Positions 26,366-38,508 of a stretch of DNA of 64,000 nt are shown here, piece by piece. Under the pieces are notes generated by a model. The model saw only the letters and a program-made list of their open reading frames with translations, was not told the DNA's origin and ran no database searches. Source of the stretch: Hyalella azteca (lineage: Eukaryota; Arthropoda; Malacostraca; Amphipoda; Hyalellidae); NCBI RefSeq assembly GCF_000764305.2, contig NW_025944164.1, positions 4,662 through 68,661 of the forward strand, given 5' to 3'. The translations under genes were made by a program, and so were the position numbers. The stretch's first letter is position 1; each line of letters starts with the position of its first letter.

Positions 26366-26575
26366 ACACAGCCTGTGTCTACACAGCCTGCGTCTTCACA
26401 GCCTGCGTCTTCACAGCCTGCGTCTTCACAGCCTGCATCTACACAGCCTGCGTCTACACAGCCTGCGTCTTCACAGCCTGCGTCTACACAAACACAGCCT
26501 GCGTCTACACAGCCTGCGTCTACACAGCCTGCGCCTACACAGCCTGCGTCGGCACAGCATGCATCTACACAGCAG
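26366..26575 (+). repeat. 15-bp minisatellite (ACACAGCCTGCGTCT)n
   Basis: About 14 copies of a 15-bp unit, one with a 6-bp addition. Because the unit is divisible by three, several frames stay open. One + frame (26285-26671) would read repeated TQPAS/SQPAS, a mucin-like pattern, and another LRLHS. No signal peptide, splice context or family match supports a gene. I treat it as a minisatellite with accidental ORFs. Confidence 0.85.
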
Positions 26576-28129
26576 CAAATTTCAGCAGGTCGCCCCCAAT
26601 CGAAAAACAAGAGATTGCGCGTTCTGACGAGATCACCGCCGGCTGACCAGCGACAAACGACGGCTTACTGACAGTCCTCGCCAGCTGACATCGACTGATC
26701 GATCAGTTCATTGATTGATAGTGGCTTGCAGACCGGACTTTTGCTTTAAAAATACATATTATAATTCAATTTCAATAGAAATATATAATTGTTGTCACAA
26801 CTACAAGGGAATATTTACTAGCTATATGTGATGAATTAGCTCTGTTCTTACTGCTTCCTAGTAATTGTTTTCCCTTGTATGGCCACCATTTAAATTTGGT
26901 AATTACATAACTTTAATCTATCCTGCAGGCACACGCATCTCGTCCCATCTGTGTAGGGCACCGACAACGCCACAATATTTAACTACATTTGGAAAACTGT
27001 TCACTGCTGTGGAATGCTTAAGAAACATTATCGACTCAGCTCGAAAATCTAGTTAATTTCTTCGAAGACTATTTGCTCAAATTAAAAATACATTTGTTCC
27101 GTTTTACTGATCGTTTCAGTAAATTTTATCGTTTTTCATTAGATTAATGTAATCTCCTGTTTCCCGCTTTTAACATGATATAAATTAAGGTTAATATAAT
27201 CATTAGTAGTTTTGTGGTAACTGTTTTGCCCAGGAAGTGAAAGTTCGATTCGAAGAACAATATTAATGAGAATAAACGAGAATAAGAATCCTTCACGGGA
27301 GGCAGGATTTTACAGCTGCGGAATATCTTAAAGTTAGGATACGAGACATTCCATATATATTGTTCTAGATTTTCAGTCCCTTCGTATTTGTTGTGACTCA
27401 GGTGATTTTAATGACTCACAGTTAGAGGTTTACCGCTTGAGCGTCAGTAATAATGAACTTCCCGTTGTGCGCATACCGTACGACGGCGTTTGCAGTCTAA
27501 TAGAAGTTTTACATTTAATGATCGACGTTCAACTTTAAATAGAGATATTTTACTGAAGAAAAATTGAAATTTGTGTGTCCATATTTAAAGCCTCTCTTCA
27601 TGAAGAACGAGCGATTTAAAATTCAAGCCCTTCGCTGGCTTGAAGAGAAAGTCAACTCGTCATTTGCAGAGCTTGCATTGACAATCAAGGACTAAATCAG
27701 TTCATGCATTAATTGATATTGCGGTAAACTATTTATGGCCGACCAATGGAATTCATATTTTTCTTTCTCGAAGCTTCAGTTTAGAAAATATCGTCACAGA
27801 TGAAGAAAAACTGCGCTTAAGAATATGTAGCTTGCGGGTAGTCACGAAGCTTCGAATTACGAGCATTATAAAATTATGACAGAATGTTTAATGTTAGTGC
27901 TGGCTTCAAATCACCATACAGAAATATTAAAATTTAATATATATAATATAGTAACTTTAGGGCAATCTCAATTTTAAGTAAAATAATTGGATAATTGCAG
28001 CGATCGCTTTGTTCTTCTAAAACATTTGTGTAAAACCTCATATTTACTATTTAGACTACACTCTGCACTATTCCCTTGATTGAACAAGAAAAATTCAATT
28101 CGCTGTGTGGCTCCATGTTTCGATCTACT
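26576..28129. other. Gene-poor interval
   Basis: AT-rich non-coding sequence. No element ends, RNA gene or coding exon recognised. Confidence 0.4.
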
Positions 28130-28350
28130 AGAAGCTCACATGCTGTCTTCACAGCTGTAAGAGCCTCTTAAGCATCTTACATGCAGCATTTACTGCTGTA
28201 ACAGCTTCTTGAGCAACTCGCATGCAGTCTTTACAGCTGTAAGAGCCTCTTAAACAATTCATATGCAGGCAGTTTTTACTGCTGTAACAAGCTCTTAAGC
28301 AACTCGCATGCAGCCATTACAGCTGTGAATGACTCTTAAGCAACTCTATA
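28130..28350 (+). repeat. Degenerate ~48-bp tandem repeat
   Basis: Four to five imperfect units with the recurrent words CATGCAG, TTTACAGCTGTAAGAGC and CTCTTAAGCAACTCG. The core ACAGCTGT is itself palindromic and contains the CAGCTG E-box, so each unit carries one such site or a close variant. Confidence 0.7.
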
Positions 28351-29215
28351 TTCCGGACACAAATCAAAGCAGTGCGGCCACGTGTATGATATTGATAGGG
28401 AAAGATCATTAAAGATGGCTGGCAGCAAGGCTTTTACGGCAAGGCCGTTACGCGCTTATAATTATATGGATCATTTTAGACATACAATGTAAAAAATAAG
28501 ATATAGTTTTGAAGAAGAGTAGACGGAAGAGTTTAGGAAAGGTATCAACTTACTGTTTCATGAAATCGAACAAATAATTTTTAACTCAAGTTTGATGAAG
28601 TAAAGGAAATGCTATGTCTAAGAATCTTCAACGGTTTTTTCGATAGATATTGAGATAATTTGAACTAGTCTCCGACTATCACAAGGCAAGCGGTCTCACA
28701 ACGCATGACGCTTTTCCAGGGATCGTGCTGAATGTGAATATTTACAAACGTGAAACAAAACAAGCTCGAGCCTCGCTGCAATATTGTGAATATGGCGCGA
28801 GTTTGTGCAATCACGCTATGCAGGGGAAAATATCCAGCGCAATCCTATCGTATTTTATCTTATTCTAGCAAGAGTTGCGCTGACAATAACTGAAACATCG
28901 AGTAAATCATGTTCACGTGTCAGTTGAGATTCAGCTGAAAATGCAAGATGTACTTACCGCTTCTGTTGTTTATCCCAAAATCCCATAATAGATTACACGA
29001 CGAATGAAAGAGGTGCTTCTGATTGAGCTTTAGCTAACATTATTCAGAGCATTGTATGTGAAAATTCTAGCTTGGAAATAATAATAGCTGTATATGATAA
29101 CAATAAAATTATTCATGCATGTAATGCTAGAAACAGACTCTCATCACTTCAATGTAGAAAATTTGACATATATATTTATCTTATACACGATAATCACGTT
29201 CCTAGCATCGTTTAC

Positions 29216-29299
29216 CTTTTGGGACAACTTTGGTTTCATGACCGAACACTGAGGAACTACTGGATAGAGTTGTTCACGCGGCAGCAAGCACCGAGCCAT
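29216..29299 (-). CDS. Candidate 5' coding exon of the SLC46-like gene (speculative)
   Basis: On the - strand an ATG at 29299 opens 28 codons (MARCLLPREQLYPVVPQC, then SVMKPKLSQK) and ends exactly at a phase-0 donor, AAG|GTAAAC. The first joined exon of the transporter starts at 20461 in phase 0, so the join would be in frame, across an intron of about 8.75 kb. A good TATA box lies just upstream. Against it: the distance, the small size and a very short leader if the TATA box is used. The sequence has no family signature. Treat as a hypothesis only. Confidence 0.22.
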
Positions 29300-29325
29300 A
29301 GAGCCCGACGGGGCGAGGCGCAGGC

Positions 29326-29333
29326 TTTATATA
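29326..29333 (-). promoter_or_regulatory. TATA box candidate (TATATAAA)
   Basis: On the - strand the sequence reads CTATATAAAG, a full match to the TATAWAWR consensus, in a GC-rich patch (29270-29400) that stands out from the AT-rich surroundings. A start site about 30 bases downstream would fall near 29302, three bases before the ATG at 29299. No + strand partner gene is seen. Confidence 0.35.
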
Positions 29334-29399
29334 GGCGATGCAGCTCCTCTCTCACCCTGACACGGCAGTTAGCCCGACCTCCGCGAAATGCAGGTAAAC

Positions 29400-32300
29400 C
29401 CCCGGCATAACTGCAGCTCATGTCCCAGTGTCATGCTGTATATACATACATATCAAACACACGTGTTGTGATACCTGTGTGACACACATGCGATGTATAC
29501 GTGTTCTCGGGAATGATCTAGTGAAGAATACACTAGTCAGCTTGGTACAGTACGCGACCATGACGATACTCGGGGTGGAACGCACTGTCTACTACTTATT
29601 TTTGGTTCAAAGTCTGTACTATGGTGACCGAGAAGCTGGTCGCGAGAAGCTCGTGCGCTGCAGCCTGCACACGAGCTTCTTGCGGGCGACACAAGAGGAA
29701 ATTTCCGCACCTGATACCTAATGGCTCACTCATAAATTTGTTTAATATAACCTTGTTAGTTCTAGATATGTGAGAAACTTGAAATATTGAAAATCGTCTG
29801 TTCAAGTTTTTGTATGATAGATGGCTGGTTTTGCTTTAAAAACCCTAGAAACAGTGATAGTGGAAAAAAATCAGAAGTAAAACGTAAGCAAATAAATGGA
29901 ATAAGATGCTAAATATTCAAACTGTTACCTAATGACGGTTATTATAAAGAAAATATTAATGACAATTTCACATCGACCCATAAAAATTAATAATTCCAGT
30001 CTTTCTCATTCTGAGCATGCATAAAAAATTTATTATATGCAAGTAGTTATTGCATGCTGAAAGGACATGATAATAAAATTCTGAGAGATCAAAACCCAGA
30101 AACCTCAGAAGTCCGGACCCACAATCTCGTCTTGCCGCCATGCCGTCCGCTCGTCGTTGCTACCTGGGAGGCAGCGCTAGCGGTGCGCTGACGTTTGCTT
30201 CGTGGAAGCGTTGCATAACGTAGCAACGTCTCACGCTCAGATGCTCACAGACTCACGCTCAGACGCTCAACAAAGGCTAGAGCGCACTACGCACAACTTC
30301 TGCTCAAAATAGAAAATATTTCATGTAAACTATAGAGGTATGAATTACATTCAAAGACGGTAAAATGTAAACTGAGAAAAAATCGACTGTCAAGGTAACT
30401 TAGAGGAAAACTATAACTTTATATTTATTGCTAACAGGTCTATTAAGAATTGAGTTGATTTATATTGTTTGTTATGTTAAAAAAATATTCGATAGGTCCC
30501 TGGAAAGTATAAAATTTTCATCACAAATCTTCAAAAAGATAAATGTTCCCAAAACAATTTTCTACCTAACAAATGAGAATCCATGAATATTCGTTTAACA
30601 AAATACAATATTACCGCTATTAATACTATAAAAGAAGCGCCCCATTATAGCGGCCCAAAAATTTACTAAGTTATAGGTCGTTTAATTCTGTAGTTTTTGC
30701 ATACAGAGCTAGCCATTTATAAGCTAATAATATCACAATCCAAAACTAACCAACCAAAAGCGTCAAATTTATATTAATTTATATATAATATATATTAATT
30801 TGCAATCTATATTATTGTAATTCGAAAAAAAATCAACAGAGACACAAGGTCAAATTTTGTTTCTGGTATCCTGTATACCGAAAAAGTTCGTCCGTAAACG
30901 TGTTGCGCGACGTCATCTTGAGTCAAAGCTCGGTTTGTTTGCTGAAGCTCAGAGGCATTCAGCGCAACCAAAACCTGCCTCGTGAGTACTGCACTCCGAG
31001 ACTGAGCAGGGTTAAGGTGTCTGTTTACCTTCAAGATCTTTACATCAGAAGTTTGCTTTGCCGAGACTTTTCGATGTAAGTATTAATTGGATATGGTAAC
31101 TAAGTTGAAATTAGGAAAACAACGACCTAAATAAAAACTACTGTGAAAAACATTGCTAAATGTTTAGTAAATAGGATTTTAAAAAATAAAAATAATTAAC
31201 TTAATAATCTCAACTAAAATAATAATTGGTTGAGATGGAAATATATTCTCGGCGTCCTATTTGATTTTCGAGTTTTTCTCGGACTCTAACGCACAATACA
31301 AACAGAATAGCAAGAGCCATAAAGGTGATGACGCAGCAAAATCTATTCTAAATAATGTGTTGACTGTAATATCAAAACGCATCTGCATTCGCAGCTGCAA
31401 TAAATGTATGAAATTCGGTTTTAGGATGTAAATATAATTATTGCCATTATAATTTATTTACTTATCTCAAACAAAAATATTGAAAATCGGTAATTGGCGG
31501 AAGTCCGAATTTCAGCCCTAGGAATACAATTCATTTTACTAAAAAGAATTACTAATGCTAATCTTAGGCTCCTCACATGTCATAGCTGTGCTAGCTAGGC
31601 TCATTCTACACATAAAAGCTTTAAAATTATATTTATTTGCTGTAACTTGCTTGAGTACAACTGGTATCTGAAAAATTACAATATCAACATCCCTGTTGAG
31701 TGCTTTATACGCGTATTTCAAGAGTGGAGATCTCAGTCGATCGTTTTCAGTAACGTTTCTTTTACATGAAAACATGGTTCGGAATTCACTCACAACGGTT
31801 GTGTTCTCTGTTAAATATGGGTTGAGAGCGGGTCTGTCTTGAATTAGCATAACTCATCTTAATTCCTATTAGACGGATTCGGTATGACTGTATTTCAACA
31901 TAATAATGATTACCGAACCCTGACAACGGCGGGTTAACCAGCTAGTGTTTGAGATTAAGACAAATGATCGTATTTTTAGAATAATAGTTATCAATTTCAA
32001 GTTTTTATATTCCTGAGGACGTTTTTTATTTTAAATCTACGGGCTTTGCAAATCTTGCTGACGGAATTAAATAAATTCAACTTTATGAAGCGTAGGAAAG
32101 CTGACATATCCTTCGTTTTAATCAATAACAAGTAAAGTTGCTAACTATGAAATTAAAAAAAGACTTTCAGGTGCTAAGTGGTTCGTGACAATACCTAGAG
32201 CATCACGAGCAACACGATCGAGGTTTAGACAAAACCAATACACAACTTGAACACTGATGAGTGCAATTGAGAACCATTTCAGGCTCCCGGTTATTTCATT

Positions 32301-33264
32301 TGAAATAAATCTAGACCTGATTAAAAAAGAGCAAATATTTAGTGTTGGAATAGTATTGATGCTAACATTTTAATCCAAGAAAGATTTCGAACTGTACGAC
32401 AGCAAAGCATAATGAATTTAATAACAGTAGCTGTACGAAGCCATTCTCTTTAATTAATTCGCGAATTGAAGAATATGTTTGCTGTCCCAACTTCCAGTCC
32501 AGCTTTTTATTTTATACTAGAAAACTTCTGTTGGAAATTTATTTCAAGATTTGAGTTATCCAGTGAGTAAGCCTAAGAGAACTTTAAATAGAGTCCATAA
32601 AACCAGATCATCCAGAACCGGTGGCTGCGACGCCCAACGCAAACTTGTTCCATGAAAGCTTCTTAACCAGAGACTATAAAGACTCTATATATGAATAGGA
32701 CATCTGTGACTGCAATCTCTGTAGAGTAGAATTAATAAATTATTTTGAATGTTAACCAAACATAAATTGTTGTTAACTTCTTCATGGAAATTAAATTATA
32801 GCTAAGTTACAAGAATAATTAATACAATTCAATGCAATACAATACAATAATCTTTTGGTCTTTTTTTCGCTCACATGAAGGTAAATTTACCTGGTTTTCT
32901 TAAATTTGTATTATTTATTGCGACATTATACATAGATTGTTCGGGGAAGATTTTAAAGAAAGGTTTTTATTGATAAATTGAGTGATTTCAAGGTTTACTT
33001 GATGGTCAACATTTATGCGGATACTGCCTGATATCGTAATTTTGTTTATGTAGAAATACCCGACGTCTTATTTTTCGTACCTTATATAATCGATTACAGC
33101 AATGACGATGACGAGTTCGATATTCAAGGTATATTCAAATAGGATAGAAACTGTTTGTATACTTTGAAGTTTTCATTTTATTTCAGTATGAAACCAGACA
33201 AAACGCAATGAACACGCGATGTTAATAAAAGTTTACATTACTGATCTAATCTTGGCTAACTCGC
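29400..33264. other. Gene-poor interval
   Basis: Nearly 4 kb of AT-rich DNA. Short open frames (for example 31539-31850 on the - strand) lack recognisable domains or splice context. A G/C-richer patch at 30110-30300 contains short repeats of CTCACGCTCAGA. No gene supported. Confidence 0.4.
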
Positions 33265-33391
33265 GCGTAGCAAGATATCAACTCATGCGTAGCAAGATAT
33301 CAACTCACGCGTAGCAAGATATCAACTCGCGCGTAGCAAGATATCAACTCATGCGTAGCAAGATATCAACTCATGCGTAGCACGATATCAG
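33265..33391 (+). repeat. 22-bp tandem repeat, six units
   Basis: Units start at 33265, 33287, 33309, 33331, 33353 and 33375 and read GCGTAGCAAGATATCAACTC plus two variable bases (AT, AC or GC). The last unit is slightly diverged and incomplete. Confidence 0.92.
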
Positions 33392-33960
33392 ATGGAAAGT
33401 TCTCGACTCGCTGAAAAGAGTCTTCTCACCATATCTTTAGGGTACCGGGCTTCCAGAAATATTGTTCCCAACTAAAAATACCCCATGAGAATATATGAGA
33501 AGGCTTAAAGCTGGAGAGTGAAACGTCAACCTCGATGCGTCAACAAAACAAGAAATTTATCTCTGAGAAAAAATTCTCTCTTTCATTTCCCGTGTGACAT
33601 TTACTGCGTAAGCTGGTATCCTCCGTTCTGTAGAGTTCAGGCATATTCTGTGACATGATCTTCCATGTTAGATAACTGGCAGTCCGTCAAAAGAAGAGTC
33701 GGCCATCAAAGATTTTTTTCACAGTCATCGCTCAAAATATCGCTAGCAGTGATAATAGAAGATGAGGGAAAAATTAAAAGGTTGCTCTAATGAAAAGGTC
33801 CATAGGAGGCGAGAAATTAATTTTCACTATTGCTGGAATAGAGCGAAGTGTTTCAGCGCCTTGGTCACTATAGTAATATTGATGCTATTTAAATCACGAT
33901 AGTAGAGTTGATAGTAAAGCAAGTATTTTGCAGCTGATGCGAGTGTTGTGGATGGCATTG

Positions 33961-34660
33961 TGAAGCAGTGTTCGCATCCACCTGTGATTGTAAAGCTGTG
34001 CTCTCATCCATCTATGATTGTAAAGCTGTGCTCTCATCCATCTATGATTGTAAAGCTGTGCTCTCATCCATCTATGATTGTAAAGCTGTGCTCTCATCCA
34101 TCGGTGATTGTGAAGCTGTGCCCTCATCCATCTATGATTGTAAAGCTGTGCTCTCATCCATCTGTGATTGTAAAACAGTGCTTGCATCCACCTATGGTTG
34201 TAAAGCTGTGCCCTCATCCATCGGTGATTGTGAAGCTGTGCCCTCATCCATCTGTGATTGTGAAGCTGTGCTTGCATCCACCTATGGTTGTAAAGCTGTG
34301 CCCTCATCCATCGGTGATTGTGAAGCTGTGCCCTCATCCATCTGTGATTGTGAAGCTGTGCTTGCATCCACCTATGGTTGTAAAGCTGTGCCCTCATCCA
34401 TCGGTGATTGTGAAGCTGTGCCCTCATCCATCTGTGATTGTGAAGCTGTGCCCTCATCCATCTGCGATTGTAAAGCTGTACTCTCTCCATCTGTGATTGT
34501 AAAGCTGTGCCCACATCCATCTGCGATTGTAAAGCTGTGCTCTCATCCATCTGTGATTGTAAAGCTTTGCTCTCATCCATCTGTGATTGTAAAGCTTTGC
34601 TCTCATTCATCTGTGATTGTGAAACAGTGTCTGCATCCATCATTAATTGTAAAGCTGTGC
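33961..34660 (+). repeat. 30-bp minisatellite, about 23 units, with 90-bp higher-order period
   Basis: The unit is TAAAGCTGTGCTCTCATCCA plus a variable ten bases ending GTGATTG. From about 34151 to 34440 three unit variants (TTGCATCCACCTATGG, CCCTCATCCATCGG, CCCTCATCCATCTG) cycle in fixed order, giving a 90-bp repeat about three times. One unit near 34471-34499 is 29 bp. Since 30 is divisible by three, long open frames appear on both strands (for example 33894-34643 on the - strand, reading MRAQLHNHRW-type decapeptides). I consider these artefacts of the repeat. Confidence 0.93.
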
Positions 34661-34685
34661 TTTACAATTACAATCCTTGTAATTG

Positions 34686-34873
34686 TCGGTGGATTGTTAC
34701 AGATATTGTCTGAGTAATATTGTTGGTGAGTGGTTACACGGGTTGTTTGAGGGATATTGTTGGTGAGTGGTTACACGGGTTGTTTGAAGGATATTGTTGG
34801 TGAGTGGTTACACGGGTTGTTTGAGGGATGTTGTTGGTGAGTGGTTACACGGGTTGTTTGAGGGATATTGTTG
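34686..34873 (+). repeat. 37-bp tandem repeat, four clear units plus one degenerate
   Basis: Units start at 34726, 34763, 34800 and 34837 with the core GTGAGTGGTTACACGGGTTG, then TTTGAGGGATATTGTTG. A decayed unit precedes them at 34686-34725. The array begins within 30 bp of the end of the 30-bp minisatellite. Confidence 0.9.
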
Positions 34874-35325
34874 GTTGATGATTCAACCGCCGCTTCAAGA
34901 CACTCGTGGGAGGTTGAGGTCTCTTGTCTATATGATGTTTTCGTCGGTCTCTGTGAAGTGTGAGAAGGGAAATGGTGGGCAAGCGGAAAAATGTTCTAAA
35001 GCACTGTGATAAGAATCAATTGTTTGTCGCTCAACACTTTTTCCATAATTATGAATAAAAACACTCACGTGACGTGGTTTACATTCATGTATGTTGCCTT
35101 TCATAAATATCCAGTAGAATTTGATTAATTCGAACAATTTATATTTAACTAAATAACTTAATTTTAATAAAGTAACTTTCAAACTACATTCCGGGAAATT
35201 CTAACTTTTTATTATAAATATTATCCTTCATTAAAATGCGTCTTCAAGCTGAAAAATATATATTGTGTGACTTGTATTTCTGGCTTTAGTTTTATCTGCA
35301 TTCTGAGGCCGCGGACGGCACTTTG

Positions 35326-35474
35326 CTCTATACACATTAGTATAGGTCTGCTCTATACACATTAGTATAGGTCTGCTCTATACTCATTAGTATAGGTCTG
35401 CTCTATACTCATTAGTATAGGTCTGCTCTATACTCATTAGTATAGGTCTGCTCTATACTAATTAGTATATGTCT
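35326..35474 (+). repeat. 25-bp tandem repeat, six units
   Basis: Units start at 35326, 35351, 35376, 35401, 35426 and 35451: CTCTATACACATTAGTATAG plus GTCTG. Copies one and two have ACA where copies three to five have CTC, and the sixth is diverged. Each unit contains the near-palindrome CTATAC-N-ATTAGTATAG. Confidence 0.92.
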
Positions 35475-36167
35475 AACGGGAGACTCGGTGACGCCAGCTC
35501 CAGTTCCCTGATCTTATGTACATATATAACATAACATAACATAGTGATCTCGGCGCTGAAGTGTAGGCCTGATGTGGCCTGTCGTCGATTCTTTTCCTTT
35601 TCGTGCCTTGTTCACAGAAGATCTAAAATCGTGTCATTTGAGACTGAACTCCAAAAAACCGTCCTCAAGACAACTTATGGTGGAAAACAAAATGGCAATC
35701 CCATTCTAAATGCTGGAAGCAGTACACAGGCACAAACTAATTAATATAAAACAAGAAAAAGCATTTATATATTAATGGAGACGTCTTTTCCGCTTTCATG
35801 ACTTTAGTTTGCATTCATCCTTCAATAAATATCTTGTGCGTATGCGTTATGCCTAATTATAATGAAATTTACTTAAATATATAGTTTTATTTCAAGAATG
35901 GTTCAGGAATTCTATGAATGTAGTGGATGAAAAATGAAAATGGTTTGGCCCAATTACAAAGATATCATTCGCACCGCTGTTATGATGAATAAATACTGTT
36001 TTCTATTTAATTTGAAACACTATTATCCAACGATTTGACAAGCTTGAATGAGTGCAGGAACTAGAGATCAATAAAAAATGTTTATTTTCAATATATGACA
36101 GGGAATTTTCTAGTGACAAGGACACGTGAAAGAACATCACACAAACTCACTGCAGTGAGTGACAGAG

Positions 36168-36285
36168 AGCGCATTTTCTCGTCGACGAAAACTTGAGGTC
36201 ACGGACGGACGGACAGACGGACAGACAGACAGACGGACATGGCGAGCACAATAGTGCATTTTTTCCATAAATGAGAAAATGCGCT
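36168..36285 (+). mobile_element. Short inverted-repeat element containing a GGAC/GACA microsatellite
   Basis: AGCGCATTTTCTC at 36168-36180 is inverted as GAGAAAATGCGCT at 36273-36285. Between them lies (GGAC/GACA)n at about 36203-36238. The 118-bp unit looks like a MITE-type element with an internal microsatellite. No target duplication is certain, so a chance hairpin is not excluded. Confidence 0.45.
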
Positions 36286-36289
36286 AAAA

Positions 36290-38150
36290 GTGAAATTAAT
36301 CAAGTTATTATTGTAGAATGAACAATCCATAATTCAATTTCTTATCTTAGAATTCTTATCATCTATAACCAAGAGAACGAGAGCTACCGTCAGCGAACAA
36401 TGAATTAAGTCCTCTTCCTGTTGACGTTCAAAGGTACAATTTCCTCTCTTCTGCAAACCCAATTAAATTAGTTCTTTATTTCGTTGTTGGCGCAGCCTTC
36501 CAAGATATGGTCACTGCGAGGCCAAGCTCTTTCGATGCGAGATTTATTATCAATGTTACATCTTCTTTTATCATGTGTTGCCATACAATTTGTGCAGTGA
36601 TTAATGAATTAAAATTATATTATTTTGACCATTAATTCGCTTATTCCAACGATGATTCATCATAAGACATAATTAGGGTTTATGAAAAAGCGCGTCAACA
36701 CTTCACGGAGTTAATATTAATGGAAAACGGCGTGGAGTTAATGTTAATGGCCGTCATGCAATTGATATTAGAACATAACGACATAGCCCAACATAAATTT
36801 TGATTTTCTTCAAGTTTAGGAGATAATTAGAGGTCATTGGCCAGCAAAAAATAACTGAGAAAAATATTTTGATCTCTCATTGACAAATTTAAGCTCAGGG
36901 AATTATAGTTATATAATAAGTATACCTCTGTGACTTCATGCCGGCTGATTACTATGAAATATCGGAATCAATTTTGTAGAGAACAATGAAAACGAATTGC
37001 GTTTAAAGCTATAATCAACATTAAAGTCTAATTTTCTGCCAGCATCAACTCACTTGGAAATAACACTTCTCCAACCATTTCAGACAGCATCAACAACAAA
37101 TATTTGTTCCCGCTGGCCAGTAAAATTATTTTAGCTGCTTAGTAGGAAATAGAGCCCAGGTGATAACTAACACATGATATAAAACGTTCGATTAGACATC
37201 AAATAATAGCAGCTGTGCTCAATCATTGACAGTTTGGTACTCGAGGATTAATTTGGTTTGCAATTAAAGAAGGCTTATCACTTAAAGTTTAGCAGTTCCG
37301 CTTATACATACATATTATTTGCTTACTAGGGTAATTTTTGGCATAATATATAAACTGAACTTATACGTATGTAGGCATTCTCAAATTACTCAAGTAAATA
37401 TGATCATAAATTACAGCAAAGTACGGAATTACCTCAAAATTAGAGACCTACTTTAATACTGGAGTATTGGAACGGTAATGTGAGCTCCTATTGTAATTTG
37501 GTCACCGAATATTCAAACATAATTTTAAAGTTTCTTCGGGAGAATCCCATTGCATCGCGCATCCGTGCAGTCGGGCGTGCAATTGAACGCTCGTTTGGAT
37601 CCTCAAAAGACATTCGACGCTCGCTTCCCTTGAGACAAAATCGTGGACCACGACAACGCGTCGCTGCAACTCGTATATGCAGCTAGTTGGCTTTTTAAAA
37701 GCTTCAGTAAAAGACGCCAGCCTGACAAAGTTAAAGAAACCAATACCCGAGCCACGATTTCGGTTTCTTATGTCGGTTTTTTATTCGACACGTTACAAGT
37801 ACCCACGCCTGCAACAATATATATTCCAGTAAGTTTAATCCTGGGCGTTGATGTCTGGCTGAAGAGGAAGTTTTTAATTCTAGCAGCAGTCACTAGTGCC
37901 AGTCGTCTTCCAGTTCTCTGGGAAACAAAGATGGACTTTGGGCAATTCCGTGCATCATTTTTCTCACGCCCTGAGAAATTAAGCTACAAATGAAGGAACC
38001 GTTGGCGATTAAAGAAGCTTCAAAGAAGTAGAAATAATATGCGTTTAAAAATTGCTTTTTAAAGACAACACTTCTGGACAATCCAGTATCTTGGATGTTA
38101 CACATGTACAATGAATTTCTAATTTCATTTTCAAATATTGGAAAAAAATT
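36290..38150. other. Gene-poor interval
   Basis: AT-rich. Two overlapping + frames (37480-37686 and 37643-37993) are the longest, but they show no domain, codon signature or splice context I recognise. No gene called. Confidence 0.4.
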
Positions 38151-38155
38151 ATTCT

Positions 38156-38508
38156 TCTAATTTTTTAAGATATCAAAATTTTGTAAATTTTAAAAATTAT
38201 TTATTCTGTCAATTGATTAACGCATTGTCTCTGACTTTATGCAATTGTGCAAAATTTCAGATCAATTGGACAGGTCAAATTGTGTCATATATGGATTATA
38301 AGATTTGTAGGAGACGAAATTATTTGTCTAATTTTTTTTTAATATTGAAAAAAATTTTAATTTATAAAATTATTTATTCTGTTAATTGATTCATGCATTG
38401 TCTCCAACTTTACGCAAGTGTGTCAAATTTCAAATCGATTGGACAGGTAGAAGTGTGTTAAATATCGATTTTAAGATTTGTAGCAGACAGACAGACAGAC
38501 AAACAAGA
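38156..38508 (+). repeat. Diverged ~172-bp direct duplication ending in (GACA)n
   Basis: Two copies, about 38156-38327 and 38328-38487, share TTATTTATTCTGT, AATTGATT, GCATTGTCTC, AAATTTCA, ATTGGACAGGT and AAGATTTGTAG. The second ends in GCAGACAGACAGACAGAC. A unit repeated twice with a GACA tail resembles the 3' ends of some arthropod retroelements, but no coding remnant is present. Confidence 0.6.

Noticed and set aside
33265..33391. Possible CRISPR-like array (22-bp repeats)
   Set aside because: Units are directly adjacent with no spacers, and the genome is eukaryotic.
33894..34643. 249-codon open frame on the - strand (decapeptide repeats), and similar + strand frames
   Set aside because: The 30-bp minisatellite unit is divisible by three and free of stops, so several frames stay open at once; no family or splice context supports a protein.
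37480..37993. Two overlapping + strand frames
   Set aside because: No family similarity, frames overlap out of phase, no signal of coding bias that I can see.
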